A stretch of DNA of 7,658 nucleotides from JANYJJ01 sp043749975 (GCA_043749975.1 JAYVCL010000148.1:1-7658); one strand, 5' to 3'. Shown: positions 1 through 5,374, numbered from the stretch's first letter. Program-made: numbers and translations. Notes: a model not told the origin generated them from the letters alone.

Positions 1-69
1 CCGTTCGACTTGCATGTGTAAGGCATGCCGCCAGCGTTCAATCTGAGCCAGGATCAAACTCTTCAGTTC
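1..69 (-). rRNA. 16S ribosomal RNA, 5' end only (partial)
   Basis: The reverse complement reads as the start of a bacterial small-subunit rRNA. It contains the universal 27F primer region (AGAGTTTGATCCTGGCTCAG, ending near 42), followed by the betaproteobacterial continuation TTGAACGCTGGCGGCATGCC and ACATGCAAGTCGAACGG up to the window edge. Aligning GAACTGAAGAGTTTGATC with the E. coli 5' end places mature nucleotide 1 at about position 69. The gene runs leftward out of the window, so only about 69 bases are visible. The match is near certain; the exact processed 5' end is inferred from the E. coli alignment. Confidence 0.97.
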
Positions 70-286
70 GATCTTGATAAATTACTCAAAGAATTGATAG
101 AAACTTCACTTGCATGAATTTCCATTTTCAGTGAGCGTTTAAGGTCCATGAGACCTCGACTCTCCAGGCTTCCCCGGTTCGTCTTGGCACTCGCCTTCAA
201 ACGCCCACACTTATCGGCTGTTAGTTTTTAAAGAGCTGCGACTTTTTTCGTCGCGCCGTTTGAATCAATTTCTTGTTTCAACCGGG
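70..286 (-). other. rrn operon 5' leader (transcribed, removed during 16S maturation)
   Basis: This AT-richer stretch lies between the proximal promoter and the 16S gene and has no credible protein-coding frame. It holds the boxB-boxA-boxC antitermination signals (listed separately), a hairpin close to the predicted transcript start (257-264 pairing with 277-284, one mismatch, 12-base loop), and a small hairpin with stem AGGTC/GACCT at 142-146 and 152-156. The part next to 16S should pair with the 16S-23S spacer to form the RNase III processing stem, but that partner is outside the window. The left limit is the 16S alignment; the right limit is the predicted +1. Confidence 0.8.
204..254 (-). 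promoter_or_regulatory. rrn antitermination site: boxB hairpin, boxA, boxC
   Basis: Reading on the minus strand, three elements occur in the order known for rrn leaders. First comes a hairpin with stem GCGAC (254-250) and GTCGC (242-238) around the loop GAAAAAA, a boxB-like structure. Directly after it is GCTCTTTAAAAA at 236-225, which matches the boxA consensus TGCTCTTTAACA at 10 of 12 places when aligned from 237. Then GTGTGGG at 210-204 matches the E. coli boxC core. In E. coli, boxA recruits NusB-NusE (S10), and the site lets RNA polymerase pass Rho-dependent terminators in the untranslated rRNA. Function here is inferred from sequence and position. Confidence 0.88.
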
Positions 287-292
287 AGAGCG

Positions 293-322
293 ATTTTGAC
301 ATGTTCATGTAAACCCTGTCAA
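293..322 (-). promoter_or_regulatory. Proximal rrn promoter candidate (-35 and -10)
   Basis: On the minus strand a perfect TTGACA (322-317) is followed, after 18 bases, by CAAAAT (298-293, 4 of 6 to TATAAT); with 17 bases the hexamer is TCAAAA. A GC-rich discriminator CGCTCTCC follows, typical of stringently controlled stable-RNA promoters, and predicts a start near 286. An A-tract motif, CGCTAAAAAGC at 340-330, sits about where an UP element would lie. The spacer contains the palindrome ACATGAACATGT (310-299). The -35 is strong and the -10 imperfect. Confidence 0.65.
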
Positions 323-329
323 TCACTAG

Positions 330-397
330 GCTTTTTAGCGCCTCTCGCTGCTTGCAGGCCGGAGTTGCATTTCTGCGCTACCGGCTGCTTTTTAGCG
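330..397. repeat. Direct repeat of GCTTTTTAGCG, two copies, in the rrn promoter region
   Basis: The 11-mer GCTTTTTAGCG occurs at 330-340 and again at 387-397, with 57 bases between the starts. A related GCTTTTTCG occurs at 417-425. The copy at 330-340 is just upstream of the proximal -35, in UP-element or FIS-site position. The copy at 387-397 lies just downstream of the predicted distal start. The repeat could be remnants of a promoter duplication or binding sites for a nucleoid protein; the sequence alone does not decide. Confidence 0.6.
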
Positions 398-406
398 AAG
401 AGAGCG

Positions 407-415
407 AATGTAGCA
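407..415 (-). promoter_or_regulatory. Distal rrn promoter candidate (extended -10)
   Basis: On the minus strand TGC-TACATT (415-407) is an extended -10 element (TGn plus a hexamer matching TATAAT at 4 of 6 positions). It is followed by the discriminator CGCTCTC, nearly the same as in the proximal promoter. No convincing -35 is seen at the right distance, as is common for extended -10 promoters. The two -10 elements are 114 bases apart, close to the P1-P2 spacing of E. coli rrn operons, so this may be the P1 equivalent. It lies only about 42 bases downstream of the ptsI stop codon. Confidence 0.45.
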
Positions 416-456
416 CGCTTTTTCGGACATGCTTCGGCACGCAATCCAGAGCGCCG

Positions 457-2271
457 TCAGACAGATATTGCCTCGGTTGCTGAGGACGGCGCGTTGGTCA
501 TCGCGCGATGCACGATTCCGTAGGCGGCCTGCGGATCTTCGGCTTGCAGCACGTGTTCAAGATTGGCTGCCCATCGCGTCGCGTCGGTGCGCAATACCCG
601 CTGCTTGACCAACAACACCTGTGATGGGTGCATGGAAAAGCTGCGCAAGCCCATAGCCAACAAGACTTCTGTAAAGCTTGGATCACCTGCCATTTCTCCG
701 CAGACCGACACGTCTTTGCCAGCGATGCGCGCCTGCGCAATGGTCTGTGCGATGAGCTGCAGCACGGCCGGGTGCCAGGGATCGTAGAGGTGTGCAACTG
801 CTTCATCGGCCCGGTCAATGGCGAGCGTGTATTGAATGAGGTCATTGGTGCCGATGGAGACGAAATCGAACAGACGCAACAAGCTGGGCAGCATCAGCGC
901 CGCCGCCGGCACCTCGACCATGGCACCAACCTGAACGTCGGTGAACGCGCGGCCCGCTTCGCGCAATTGCTGCTTCGCACGCGCGAGGGATTCGAGCGTC
1001 TGGCGCGCCTCGCTGAGGTGGGCCACCATGGGTATAAGGAGCTTGACTTTGCCGAATGCACTGGCGCGGAGGATGGCCCGCAGTTGCTGTCTGAACATGC
1101 CCGGCTCCGACAGACTCCAGCGTATGGCGCGCAGCCCAAGCGCCGGGTTGAGCGCATGTTCATGGCGCAGTTCGTTGACCGACATGCGTTCAAGCGGCTT
1201 GTCGGCACCGATGTCGACCGTGCGGATCGTGACCGGCAGTCCTTTCATGGCCACGACAGCCGCCTTGTAGGCCTCGAATTGTTCATCTTCTCCGGGCAGT
1301 TCTCCGTCACGGTTCATGAACAGAAACTCACTACGGAACAAGCCGACTCCGACCGCCCCGGCGTCGAGCGCGGCGGGCGCATCGCCCGGCAACTCGATGT
1401 TCGCGAGCAATTCGACGCGTTCGCCATCGAGCGTGATCGCCGGTGTGTGCCGCAACCTGGACAGGCGGGCCCGCTCCAGCTCACTCTGTCGCTGCCTGAA
1501 CCGATATTCCTCAAGCAGGATCGGCGAGGGGCTAACGATCACGATGCCCGCGTCGCCATCGATCACCACCCAGTCGTCCTGCCGGATGATGCGGCTGGCC
1601 TCGCGTGCTCCGACCACGGCAGGGATGTCAAGACTGCGCGCGACGATGGCCGTATGAGACGTCTTGCCACCCACGTCGGTGATGAAACCGGTGAACACAC
1701 TGCGCTTGAATTGCAGCATGTCAGCCGGTGCGATGTCGTTGGCCACCAGAACCAGAGGATCTTCGCCCGCGAAGTCTCGATGACTCGGTGCCGGTCCCGG
1801 AACCGACGGCAGGACGGGTGCCGAGGCAACGCCGCGGGCCATGACCCGAAGCAGGCGTTCGACCACCTGTTCCAGATCGGCCTTTCGCTCGCGCAGGTAC
1901 TCGTCTTGCATTTCGTCGAACTGTCGGGCCAGAACTTCAAGTTGCGCCGACAGGGCCCACTCAGCGTTGTAGTGACGGTCACGGATCCAATGTTTCGTGG
2001 CTTCCGTGAGCGAGTCGTCGTGCAACAGCATGAGGTGCACATCCAGCAGGGCCGACAACTCGGCCGGTGCTTCAGAGGGCAAGTAGCGTTGGAGGGTGGT
2101 CAGTTCGGCAGCCACGGCATCGCGCGCAATCCGAAGCCGATTGATCTCATGCTCGACATGCGTATCGTCGATGAAATAGTGTGCGACATCAACGCGACTC
2201 GAAGCAACCAGCACCGCGCGGCCGATGGCCACGCCGCGAGACACGGGCAAGCCGAAGAGTTGGATGCTCAT
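457..2271 (-). CDS. ptsI: PTS Enzyme I (phosphoenolpyruvate-protein phosphotransferase)
   Basis: Enzyme I takes the phosphoryl group from phosphoenolpyruvate and passes it to HPr in the cytoplasm. The 604-residue protein has the usual order: an N-terminal HPr-binding helical domain, the phosphohistidine domain with GGKTSHTAIVAR (active His206), and a C-terminal PEP-binding TIM barrel with GLFRSEFLFM (Arg313), TVDIGADKP, GAMVEVPAA, SIGTNDLIQYT and the catalytic cysteine in SVCGEMAGD (Cys524). Length is slightly above the E. coli enzyme (575 residues), partly because of a Pro-rich stretch near residues 150-165 and a C-terminal tail after 585. ATG at 2271 is the only sensible start, since an in-frame TAG lies four codons upstream. 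There is no Shine-Dalgarno sequence. It is the last gene of the EIIA-ptsH-ptsI run, separated from ptsH by 179 bases. Confidence 0.98.
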   Translation of the reverse strand: MSIQLFGLPVSRGVAIGRAVLVASSRVDVAHYFIDDTHVEHEINRLRIARDAVAAELTTLQRYLPSEAPAELSALLDVHLMLLHDDSLTEATKHWIRDRHYNAEWALSAQLEVLARQFDEMQDEYLRERKADLEQVVERLLRVMARGVASAPVLPSVPGPAPSHRDFAGEDPLVLVANDIAPADMLQFKRSVFTGFITDVGGKTSHTAIVARSLDIPAVVGAREASRIIRQDDWVVIDGDAGIVIVSPSPILLEEYRFRQRQSELERARLSRLRHTPAITLDGERVELLANIELPGDAPAALDAGAVGVGLFRSEFLFMNRDGELPGEDEQFEAYKAAVVAMKGLPVTIRTVDIGADKPLERMSVNELRHEHALNPALGLRAIRWSLSEPGMFRQQLRAILRASAFGKVKLLIPMVAHLSEARQTLESLARAKQQLREAGRAFTDVQVGAMVEVPAAALMLPSLLRLFDFVSIGTNDLIQYTLAIDRADEAVAHLYDPWHPAVLQLIAQTIAQARIAGKDVSVCGEMAGDPSFTEVLLAMGLRSFSMHPSQVLLVKQRVLRTDATRWAANLEHVLQAEDPQAAYGIVHRAMTNAPSSATEAISV

Positions 2272-2277
2272 GCGGGC

Positions 2278-2286
2278 ATGCTATCA
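2278..2286 (-). promoter_or_regulatory. Possible ptsI promoter, extended -10 close to the start codon
   Basis: On the minus strand TGA-TAGCAT (2286-2278) has the TGn motif plus a hexamer matching TATAAT at 4 of 6 positions. It ends 6 bases before the ptsI ATG, which would place +1 on the start codon itself. No -35 was recognised. The element is short and GC-rich DNA can yield it by chance, so this is only a candidate; it is listed because ptsI has no Shine-Dalgarno sequence and a 179-base gap separates it from ptsH. Confidence 0.25.
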
Positions 2287-2450
2287 GCGCGGGCTGCGCG
2301 GCCGCGTCGGGTTTGCCACCGCTGAAGGCCCGGGAATCGGCGCTGCACGACGCCGTCATCGCTGATTGCGACGCTGTGCGGACTCATGGGCGACATACGC
2401 GCCCGCCATTGCAAGCGGGTCCTCGGTGCCTGTATGCCCGCCAGCGCGTG

Positions 2451-2720
2451 TCACTGCCCTTCGCCGAACTTGTCGTTGATCAGGGCCAGCAATGCAGCCA
2501 TCGCCGCTTGCTCGTCGTCGCCCTCGACTTCCAGTTCAACTTCGCTGCCCATGCCGGCGGCCAGCATCATCACGCCCATGATGCTTTTTGCGTTCACGCG
2601 GCGGCCATTGCGGCTCATGAAGACCTCGCTCTGAAAGCTGCTGGCCAGCTTGGTGAGCTTGGCTGAAGCGCGCGCGTGCAGGCCGAGCCTATTGCTGATG
2701 CTGACGTTGGCTTTGATCAT
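2451..2720 (-). CDS. ptsH: HPr, phosphocarrier protein of the PTS
   Basis: HPr is the small cytoplasmic carrier that receives phosphate from Enzyme I on His15 and gives it to EIIA proteins. The 89-residue product is full length for the family. It shows the active-site signature NRLGLHARAS with His15 and Arg17, and the regulatory-serine region NAKSIMGVMML with Ser46 at the canonical position. An intact Ser46 site is compatible with control by an HPr kinase/phosphorylase, whose gene is not in this window. The ATG at 2720 gives exactly this numbering. The start lies 32 bases inside the end of the EIIA gene, so translation is probably coupled to it; no clear Shine-Dalgarno sequence is visible. 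A 179-base spacer with a GC-rich palindrome (CGCGGCCGCG at 2297-2306) separates it from ptsI. Confidence 0.98.
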   Translation of the reverse strand: MIKANVSISNRLGLHARASAKLTKLASSFQSEVFMSRNGRRVNAKSIMGVMMLAAGMGSEVELEVEGDDEQAAMAALLALINDKFGEGQ

Positions 2721-3147
2721 CGGCCGCGGGTTTGACGGTTTGATTCTGTGGACGCGACGCCGCCACCTGCATCACGCCCTGCGTGGCACCGGCCATCGCG
2801 CGTGCCACGAGCGCGTCGAGCGGCTCGTTGGCGTAGCAAAGACAGCGCCACAGCATGGGCACGTTGACGCCGGCGATCACCTTCACTTGCGCTGCGTCCG
2901 CCGTGCTGGCCAGGCGCTGGGCCACGTTACAAGGCGTGGCACCGAACACGTCGGTGAAGATGAGCGCCTCGGGGTTGCGAACCCGCGCCAGCAGTTTGCG
3001 CGCACGCAGTTCGATCTCCTCGACCGGCATGCCAGCCGGCACGTCGAATGCCTCGAGCACGCTGGCGCAGTCAGGAAAGGCGTGCTGCGCCACTGTTTTC
3101 AGCGACGACGCGAGCGGTTCATGGGCAATGATCAGAATTCCCGGCAT
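2689..3147 (-). CDS. PTS EIIA component, mannose/fructose/sorbose family
   Basis: This 152-residue cytoplasmic protein belongs to the EIIA(Man) family. The N-terminus ILIIAHEPLA carries the predicted phosphorylated histidine, His9. The family signature IFTDVFGATPCNVA lies at residues 63-76, and VIAGVNVPMLWR near 90-101 matches the conserved 'G.NlPML' segment. The last 20 or so residues are polar (Gln, Asp, Lys rich), look unstructured, and are encoded partly in the 32 bases that overlap ptsH. EIIB, EIIC and EIID partners are absent, so phosphate probably ends here and the protein is likely a regulatory sensor, as proposed for comparable betaproteobacterial operons. ATG at 3147 is chosen because the hydrophobic first strand starts directly after it. 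There is no Shine-Dalgarno sequence; a -10-like GATAAT lies 8 bases upstream. Confidence 0.93.
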   Translation of the reverse strand: MPGILIIAHEPLASSLKTVAQHAFPDCASVLEAFDVPAGMPVEEIELRARKLLARVRNPEALIFTDVFGATPCNVAQRLASTADAAQVKVIAGVNVPMLWRCLCYANEPLDALVARAMAGATQGVMQVAASRPQNQTVKPAADDQSQRQHQQ

Positions 3148-3410
3148 GGTCGTTGATTATCGACAGTTGATTCGTGGCGGCCCATCTCTGCTGCCTGCGC
3201 AGTGTCATCGCGGCGCAAAAACCACACATATGAAAACAGGCAGCCTGTTGCCAACAACGCAAGGTCCGCCATAAACGATGACTTGTTGCCCCAGCCAATG
3301 GTTTTGAGGGCGTCTACGGCCAGCCAAAGCGGGGGCCGTGGCACGGTGCCCCGGTCACAGGCCAGCGGCAAACGCGCAGCCGCTTGGGCAACGGCCGAGG
3401 CCTGCCGCAT
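3132..3410 (-). CDS. Small single-pass membrane protein, unknown function
   Basis: I do not recognise this 92-residue product. It has one likely transmembrane helix at about residues 47-65 (rich in Ala, Leu, Phe, Val), followed by the charged RRDD. The preceding segment ALKTIGWGNKSS looks amphipathic, and the tail is polar. Evidence that it is real comes from context: its ATG overlaps the stop of the upstream lipoprotein gene as TGATG, a GAGG Shine-Dalgarno sequence at 3422-3419 lies 8 bases before that ATG, and its end overlaps the EIIA start by 16 bases. Without it a 262-base gap would break the run. A GTG one codon upstream (3413-3411, GTGA overlap) is an alternative start. The N-terminal 25 residues look less protein-like, so the call is moderate. 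Confidence 0.55.
   Translation of the reverse strand: MRQASAVAQAAARLPLACDRGTVPRPPLWLAVDALKTIGWGNKSSFMADLALLATGCLFSYVWFLRRDDTAQAAEMGRHESTVDNQRPCREF
3156..3161 (-). promoter_or_regulatory. Candidate -10 element for the EIIA-ptsH-ptsI genes
   Basis: GATAAT on the minus strand (3161-3156) matches TATAAT at 5 of 6 positions and ends 8 bases before the EIIA ATG, so transcription would begin at or one to two bases before the start codon. The hexamer 17 bases upstream is TGGGCC (3184-3179), a poor -35 at 3 of 6. It lies inside the end of the small membrane-protein gene. If active, it would let the PTS genes be expressed independently of the lipoprotein gene, with a leaderless or almost leaderless mRNA. 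Confidence 0.4.
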
Positions 3411-3931
3411 CACGGCAGCCTCAGCCCGGCGAAGAAGGTGTCGCTGGCTTGCGCGTCCAGCATGTTGCCAATCACCGTGGCTTGGTAGACACGCCGGCCG
3501 CGGGTAAACACACCCATTTCTTCGTGCAGCACGCCGCCGTCGGCGCGTCGGCCCTGAACGGCGAGCCGCTCAGCCAGCGGGTGCGCTGTCATACCGGCCA
3601 CGCGCATCGGCGACAGCACGGTCGCTTGCCCGCCGACGTTGAGCGCCGCCGCCGAGCGCAGCGCGTCGAGCGACGCGGTGATGTTGGCGGGGTTGTCGAG
3701 TTCAGCGTGTGCCAGCGCGTAGGTCACGCCGTCAGCGGAACACGAACTCAGAAACATCTGCACCTTCTCGGGACCCAGCGTCACGCTGCGTGCAAACCGA
3801 TCCGGCTTGCAGGGGAACATCACGACCGCGCCGCTTTCAGGCGGCTGCGTCTCACGCCAGTTCAGCACCGGCGTGCACCCTGCCAAGCTCAACATCAGAC
3901 TCCATCCGCACCACTTCGATGACCGTCGCAT
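3410..3931 (-). CDS. Predicted lipoprotein, unknown function
   Basis: The 173-residue product starts with a short lipoprotein signal: basic MRRSSK, a hydrophobic stretch, and the lipobox LAGC with the lipidated cysteine at residue 19. It should therefore be exported and anchored to a membrane. The residue after the cysteine is Thr, not Asp, so outer-membrane sorting would be expected by the E. coli rule. The mature part is a single compact domain with two cysteines (41 in FPCKPDR and 64 in LSSCSADG) that could form a disulfide. I do not recognise the family; FPCKPDR and the closing FFAGLRLP are the most distinctive segments. The gene heads the leftward run ending in ptsI and is coupled to the small membrane protein (TGATG). 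It is divergent from the CoA-transferase gene. ATG at 3931 gives the basic n-region; no Shine-Dalgarno sequence precedes it. Confidence 0.85.
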   Translation of the reverse strand: MRRSSKWCGWSLMLSLAGCTPVLNWRETQPPESGAVVMFPCKPDRFARSVTLGPEKVQMFLSSCSADGVTYALAHAELDNPANITASLDALRSAAALNVGGQATVLSPMRVAGMTAHPLAERLAVQGRRADGGVLHEEMGVFTRGRRVYQATVIGNMLDAQASDTFFAGLRLP

Positions 3932-3965
3932 CGGTCAATTATCCCGAACGCACGACAATTCGGGC
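3932..3965. promoter_or_regulatory. 34-base divergent intergenic region with two -10 elements and an inverted repeat
   Basis: The lipoprotein gene (minus) and the CoA-transferase gene (plus) start on either side of this stretch. On the minus strand GATAAT (3943-3938, 5 of 6) ends 6 bases before the lipoprotein ATG. On the plus strand GACAAT (3954-3959, 4 of 6) ends 6 bases before the CoA-transferase ATG. Both arrangements would put +1 at the A of the start codon. The inverted repeat CCCGAA (3943-3948) and TTCGGG (3959-3964), with 10 bases between, touches both hexamers and could be an operator. No good -35 is visible on either side, and no Shine-Dalgarno sequence for either gene. Promoter activity is inferred. 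Confidence 0.5.
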
Positions 3966-5210
3966 ATGCCACCACTGATCAGCGCTGTGCCTGCACAAAG
4001 CCTTGCCGGCATTCGGGTGCTTGACTTGTCGCGCGTGCTGGCCGGCCCATGGTGCACCCAGACGCTGGCCGATCTGGGTGCCGACGTCGTCAAGATCGAA
4101 CGCCCGCACAGCGGCGATGACACGCGCGGCTGGGGTCCGCCGTTTTTGAAGGACCGCCACGGCGAGGACAGCGCCGAGGCCGCGTACTACCTGGGCACCA
4201 ACCGCAACAAACGCTCGGTGACGGTCGACATCGCACGGCCCGAGGGGCAAGACGTGATCCGCCAGTTGGCCCTGGACAGCGACGTGTTCATCGAGAACTT
4301 CAAGGTCGGCGACATGGCGCGCTACAGCCTGGACGCCGCATCGTTGTGCGCGGTCAACCCTCGGCTGGTGTACTGCTCGGTCACCGGCTTCGGGCAGACC
4401 GGCCCGTACCGCGAGCGCGCCGGCTACGACTACGCCGTTCAGGGCATCGGCGGCCTGATGAGCGTGACGGGGGAGCGCGACGACCTGCCGGGCGGCGGGC
4501 CGCAAAAGGTCGGCGTGGCAGTGGCGGATTTGTTCACCGGCATGTACGCCGCAGTGGCCATCCTGGCCGCGCTGAGGCACCGCGACGCCACCGGACAGGG
4601 CCAGGTGATCGACATGGCCTTGCTCGACACCCAGGTGGCCATGCTCGCCAACCTGGGGGCCAACTACCTCGCAACCGGTGTGCCCCCGGCGCGCATGGGC
4701 AACGCGCACCAGAACATCGTGCCGTACCAGGTGTTCGAAGTTGCGGACGGGCACCTCATCCTGGCTGTAGGCAACGACAGCCAGTTCGCCAAGTTCTGTG
4801 CCGTGGCGGGCCAGCCGGCGCTCGCACTCGACCCGCTGTATGCGCGCAACGCCGACCGCGTGCGTCACCGCGACACGCTGGTGCCGCTGCTGGCCGCGCT
4901 GCTGAAGCAACGTTGCAAAACCGACTGGCTGGCCGCGCTGGAAGCGGCCAAGGTGCCGTGCGGTGCCATCAACAATCTCGAAGAGGTGTTTGGCGATCCG
5001 CAAGTGCTCGAACGCCAGATGGTGGTCGAGATGCCGCACCCTCTGGTCGACTCCATTCGCCTCGTGGCCAGCCCGATCAACTTGTCGGCCACGCCGGTGC
5101 AATACCTGCGGGCGCCGCCGACGCTGGGCCAGCACACCGACGAGGTGCTGTCAGCGGCCGGCTGGAGCGCGGCGCGGATCGCCGAGCTGCGCAAGACTGG
5201 CGTGGTTTGA
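3966..5210 (+). CDS. CaiB/BaiF family (class III) CoA-transferase
   Basis: Family III CoA-transferases move coenzyme A between organic acids through an aspartyl intermediate and act as interlocked dimers in the cytoplasm. The 414-residue protein is of normal length and shows the family order: IRVLDLSRVLAGPW at about 16-29, LADLGADVVKIERP at 34-47, LGTNRNKRSV near 76-84, the VTGFGQTGPY loop at 139-148, RAGYDYAVQGIGGLMSVTG at 151-169, KVGVAVADLFTGMYA at 181-195, and the catalytic aspartate as Asp221 in ALLDTQVA. The substrate cannot be read from sequence; the KVGVAVADL pattern resembles dicarboxylate-CoA transferases such as succinate/glutarate types, but that is inference. The frame stays open upstream into the lipoprotein gene; ATG at 3966 is preferred because the family core begins right after it. 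A GTG at 3987 is a weaker alternative. No Shine-Dalgarno sequence is seen. Confidence 0.95.
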   Translation: MPPLISAVPAQSLAGIRVLDLSRVLAGPWCTQTLADLGADVVKIERPHSGDDTRGWGPPFLKDRHGEDSAEAAYYLGTNRNKRSVTVDIARPEGQDVIRQLALDSDVFIENFKVGDMARYSLDAASLCAVNPRLVYCSVTGFGQTGPYRERAGYDYAVQGIGGLMSVTGERDDLPGGGPQKVGVAVADLFTGMYAAVAILAALRHRDATGQGQVIDMALLDTQVAMLANLGANYLATGVPPARMGNAHQNIVPYQVFEVADGHLILAVGNDSQFAKFCAVAGQPALALDPLYARNADRVRHRDTLVPLLAALLKQRCKTDWLAALEAAKVPCGAINNLEEVFGDPQVLERQMVVEMPHPLVDSIRLVASPINLSATPVQYLRAPPTLGQHTDEVLSAAGWSAARIAELRKTGVV

Positions 5211-5360
5211 CGCCGGCGCGCCCCGACGGCACAGAGCGCGCACTGCTTCACAGCCTGCGCGCCAACAGCAACAGCGTGTGAACTTTGCACCCCCTGATTC
5301 GGGGGAAAAGGGTTGAGGTGGCTGGCTTTGAACCGCCGCAGGGTCAAGACTGTGCATGCC

Positions 5361-5374
5361 CGACACCGGTGTCG
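5361..5374. repeat. Perfect 14-base palindrome CGACACCGGTGTCG
   Basis: CGACACCGGTGTCG is identical to its reverse complement. It is non-coding and lies about 107 bases before the start codon of the hybrid-kinase-like gene. A perfect 14-base dyad outside coding DNA is typical of a binding site for a homodimeric regulator, though high GC content makes a chance palindrome less surprising. The regulator is unknown. Confidence 0.5.

Noticed and set aside
260..523. Open frame of 87 codons on the plus strand across the rrn promoter region
   Set aside because: It covers the promoters and the end of ptsI on the other strand, has no Shine-Dalgarno sequence, and has no protein-like pattern.
628..2325. 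Long open frame on the plus strand (565 codons) opposite ptsI
   Set aside because: It is antisense to an unmistakable full-length Enzyme I. It is rich in His, Arg and Gln with no recognisable domain, which is the normal product of reading a high-GC gene backwards.
2338..2415. Short 17-codon frame on the minus strand in the ptsH-ptsI spacer, as a leader peptide
   Set aside because: A possible GAGG lies about 12 bases before its ATG, but there is no repeated regulatory codon and no attenuator-type pair of hairpins, so nothing separates it from chance.
3807..3965. N-terminal extension of the CoA-transferase frame
   Set aside because: The frame is open upstream, but the extra 53 residues overlap the lipoprotein gene in antisense and bear no resemblance to the family; the family N-terminus starts just after the ATG at 3966.
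3939..5135. Long open frame on the minus strand (398 codons) opposite the CoA-transferase gene
   Set aside because: The sense strand encodes a complete CaiB/BaiF protein with all family motifs. The antisense product has no fold-like pattern and is a by-product of GC-rich codon use.
5290..5305. Intrinsic terminator after the CoA-transferase gene
   Set aside because: The CCCCC/GGGGG hairpin is real, but it is followed by AAAAGG on the plus strand and there is no T-tract on either strand after the stem.
5311..5345. tRNA-like segment on the minus strand (GGTTCAAAGCC resembles a T-arm)
   Set aside because: No acceptor stem, anticodon stem or D-arm can be formed around it at the required distances.
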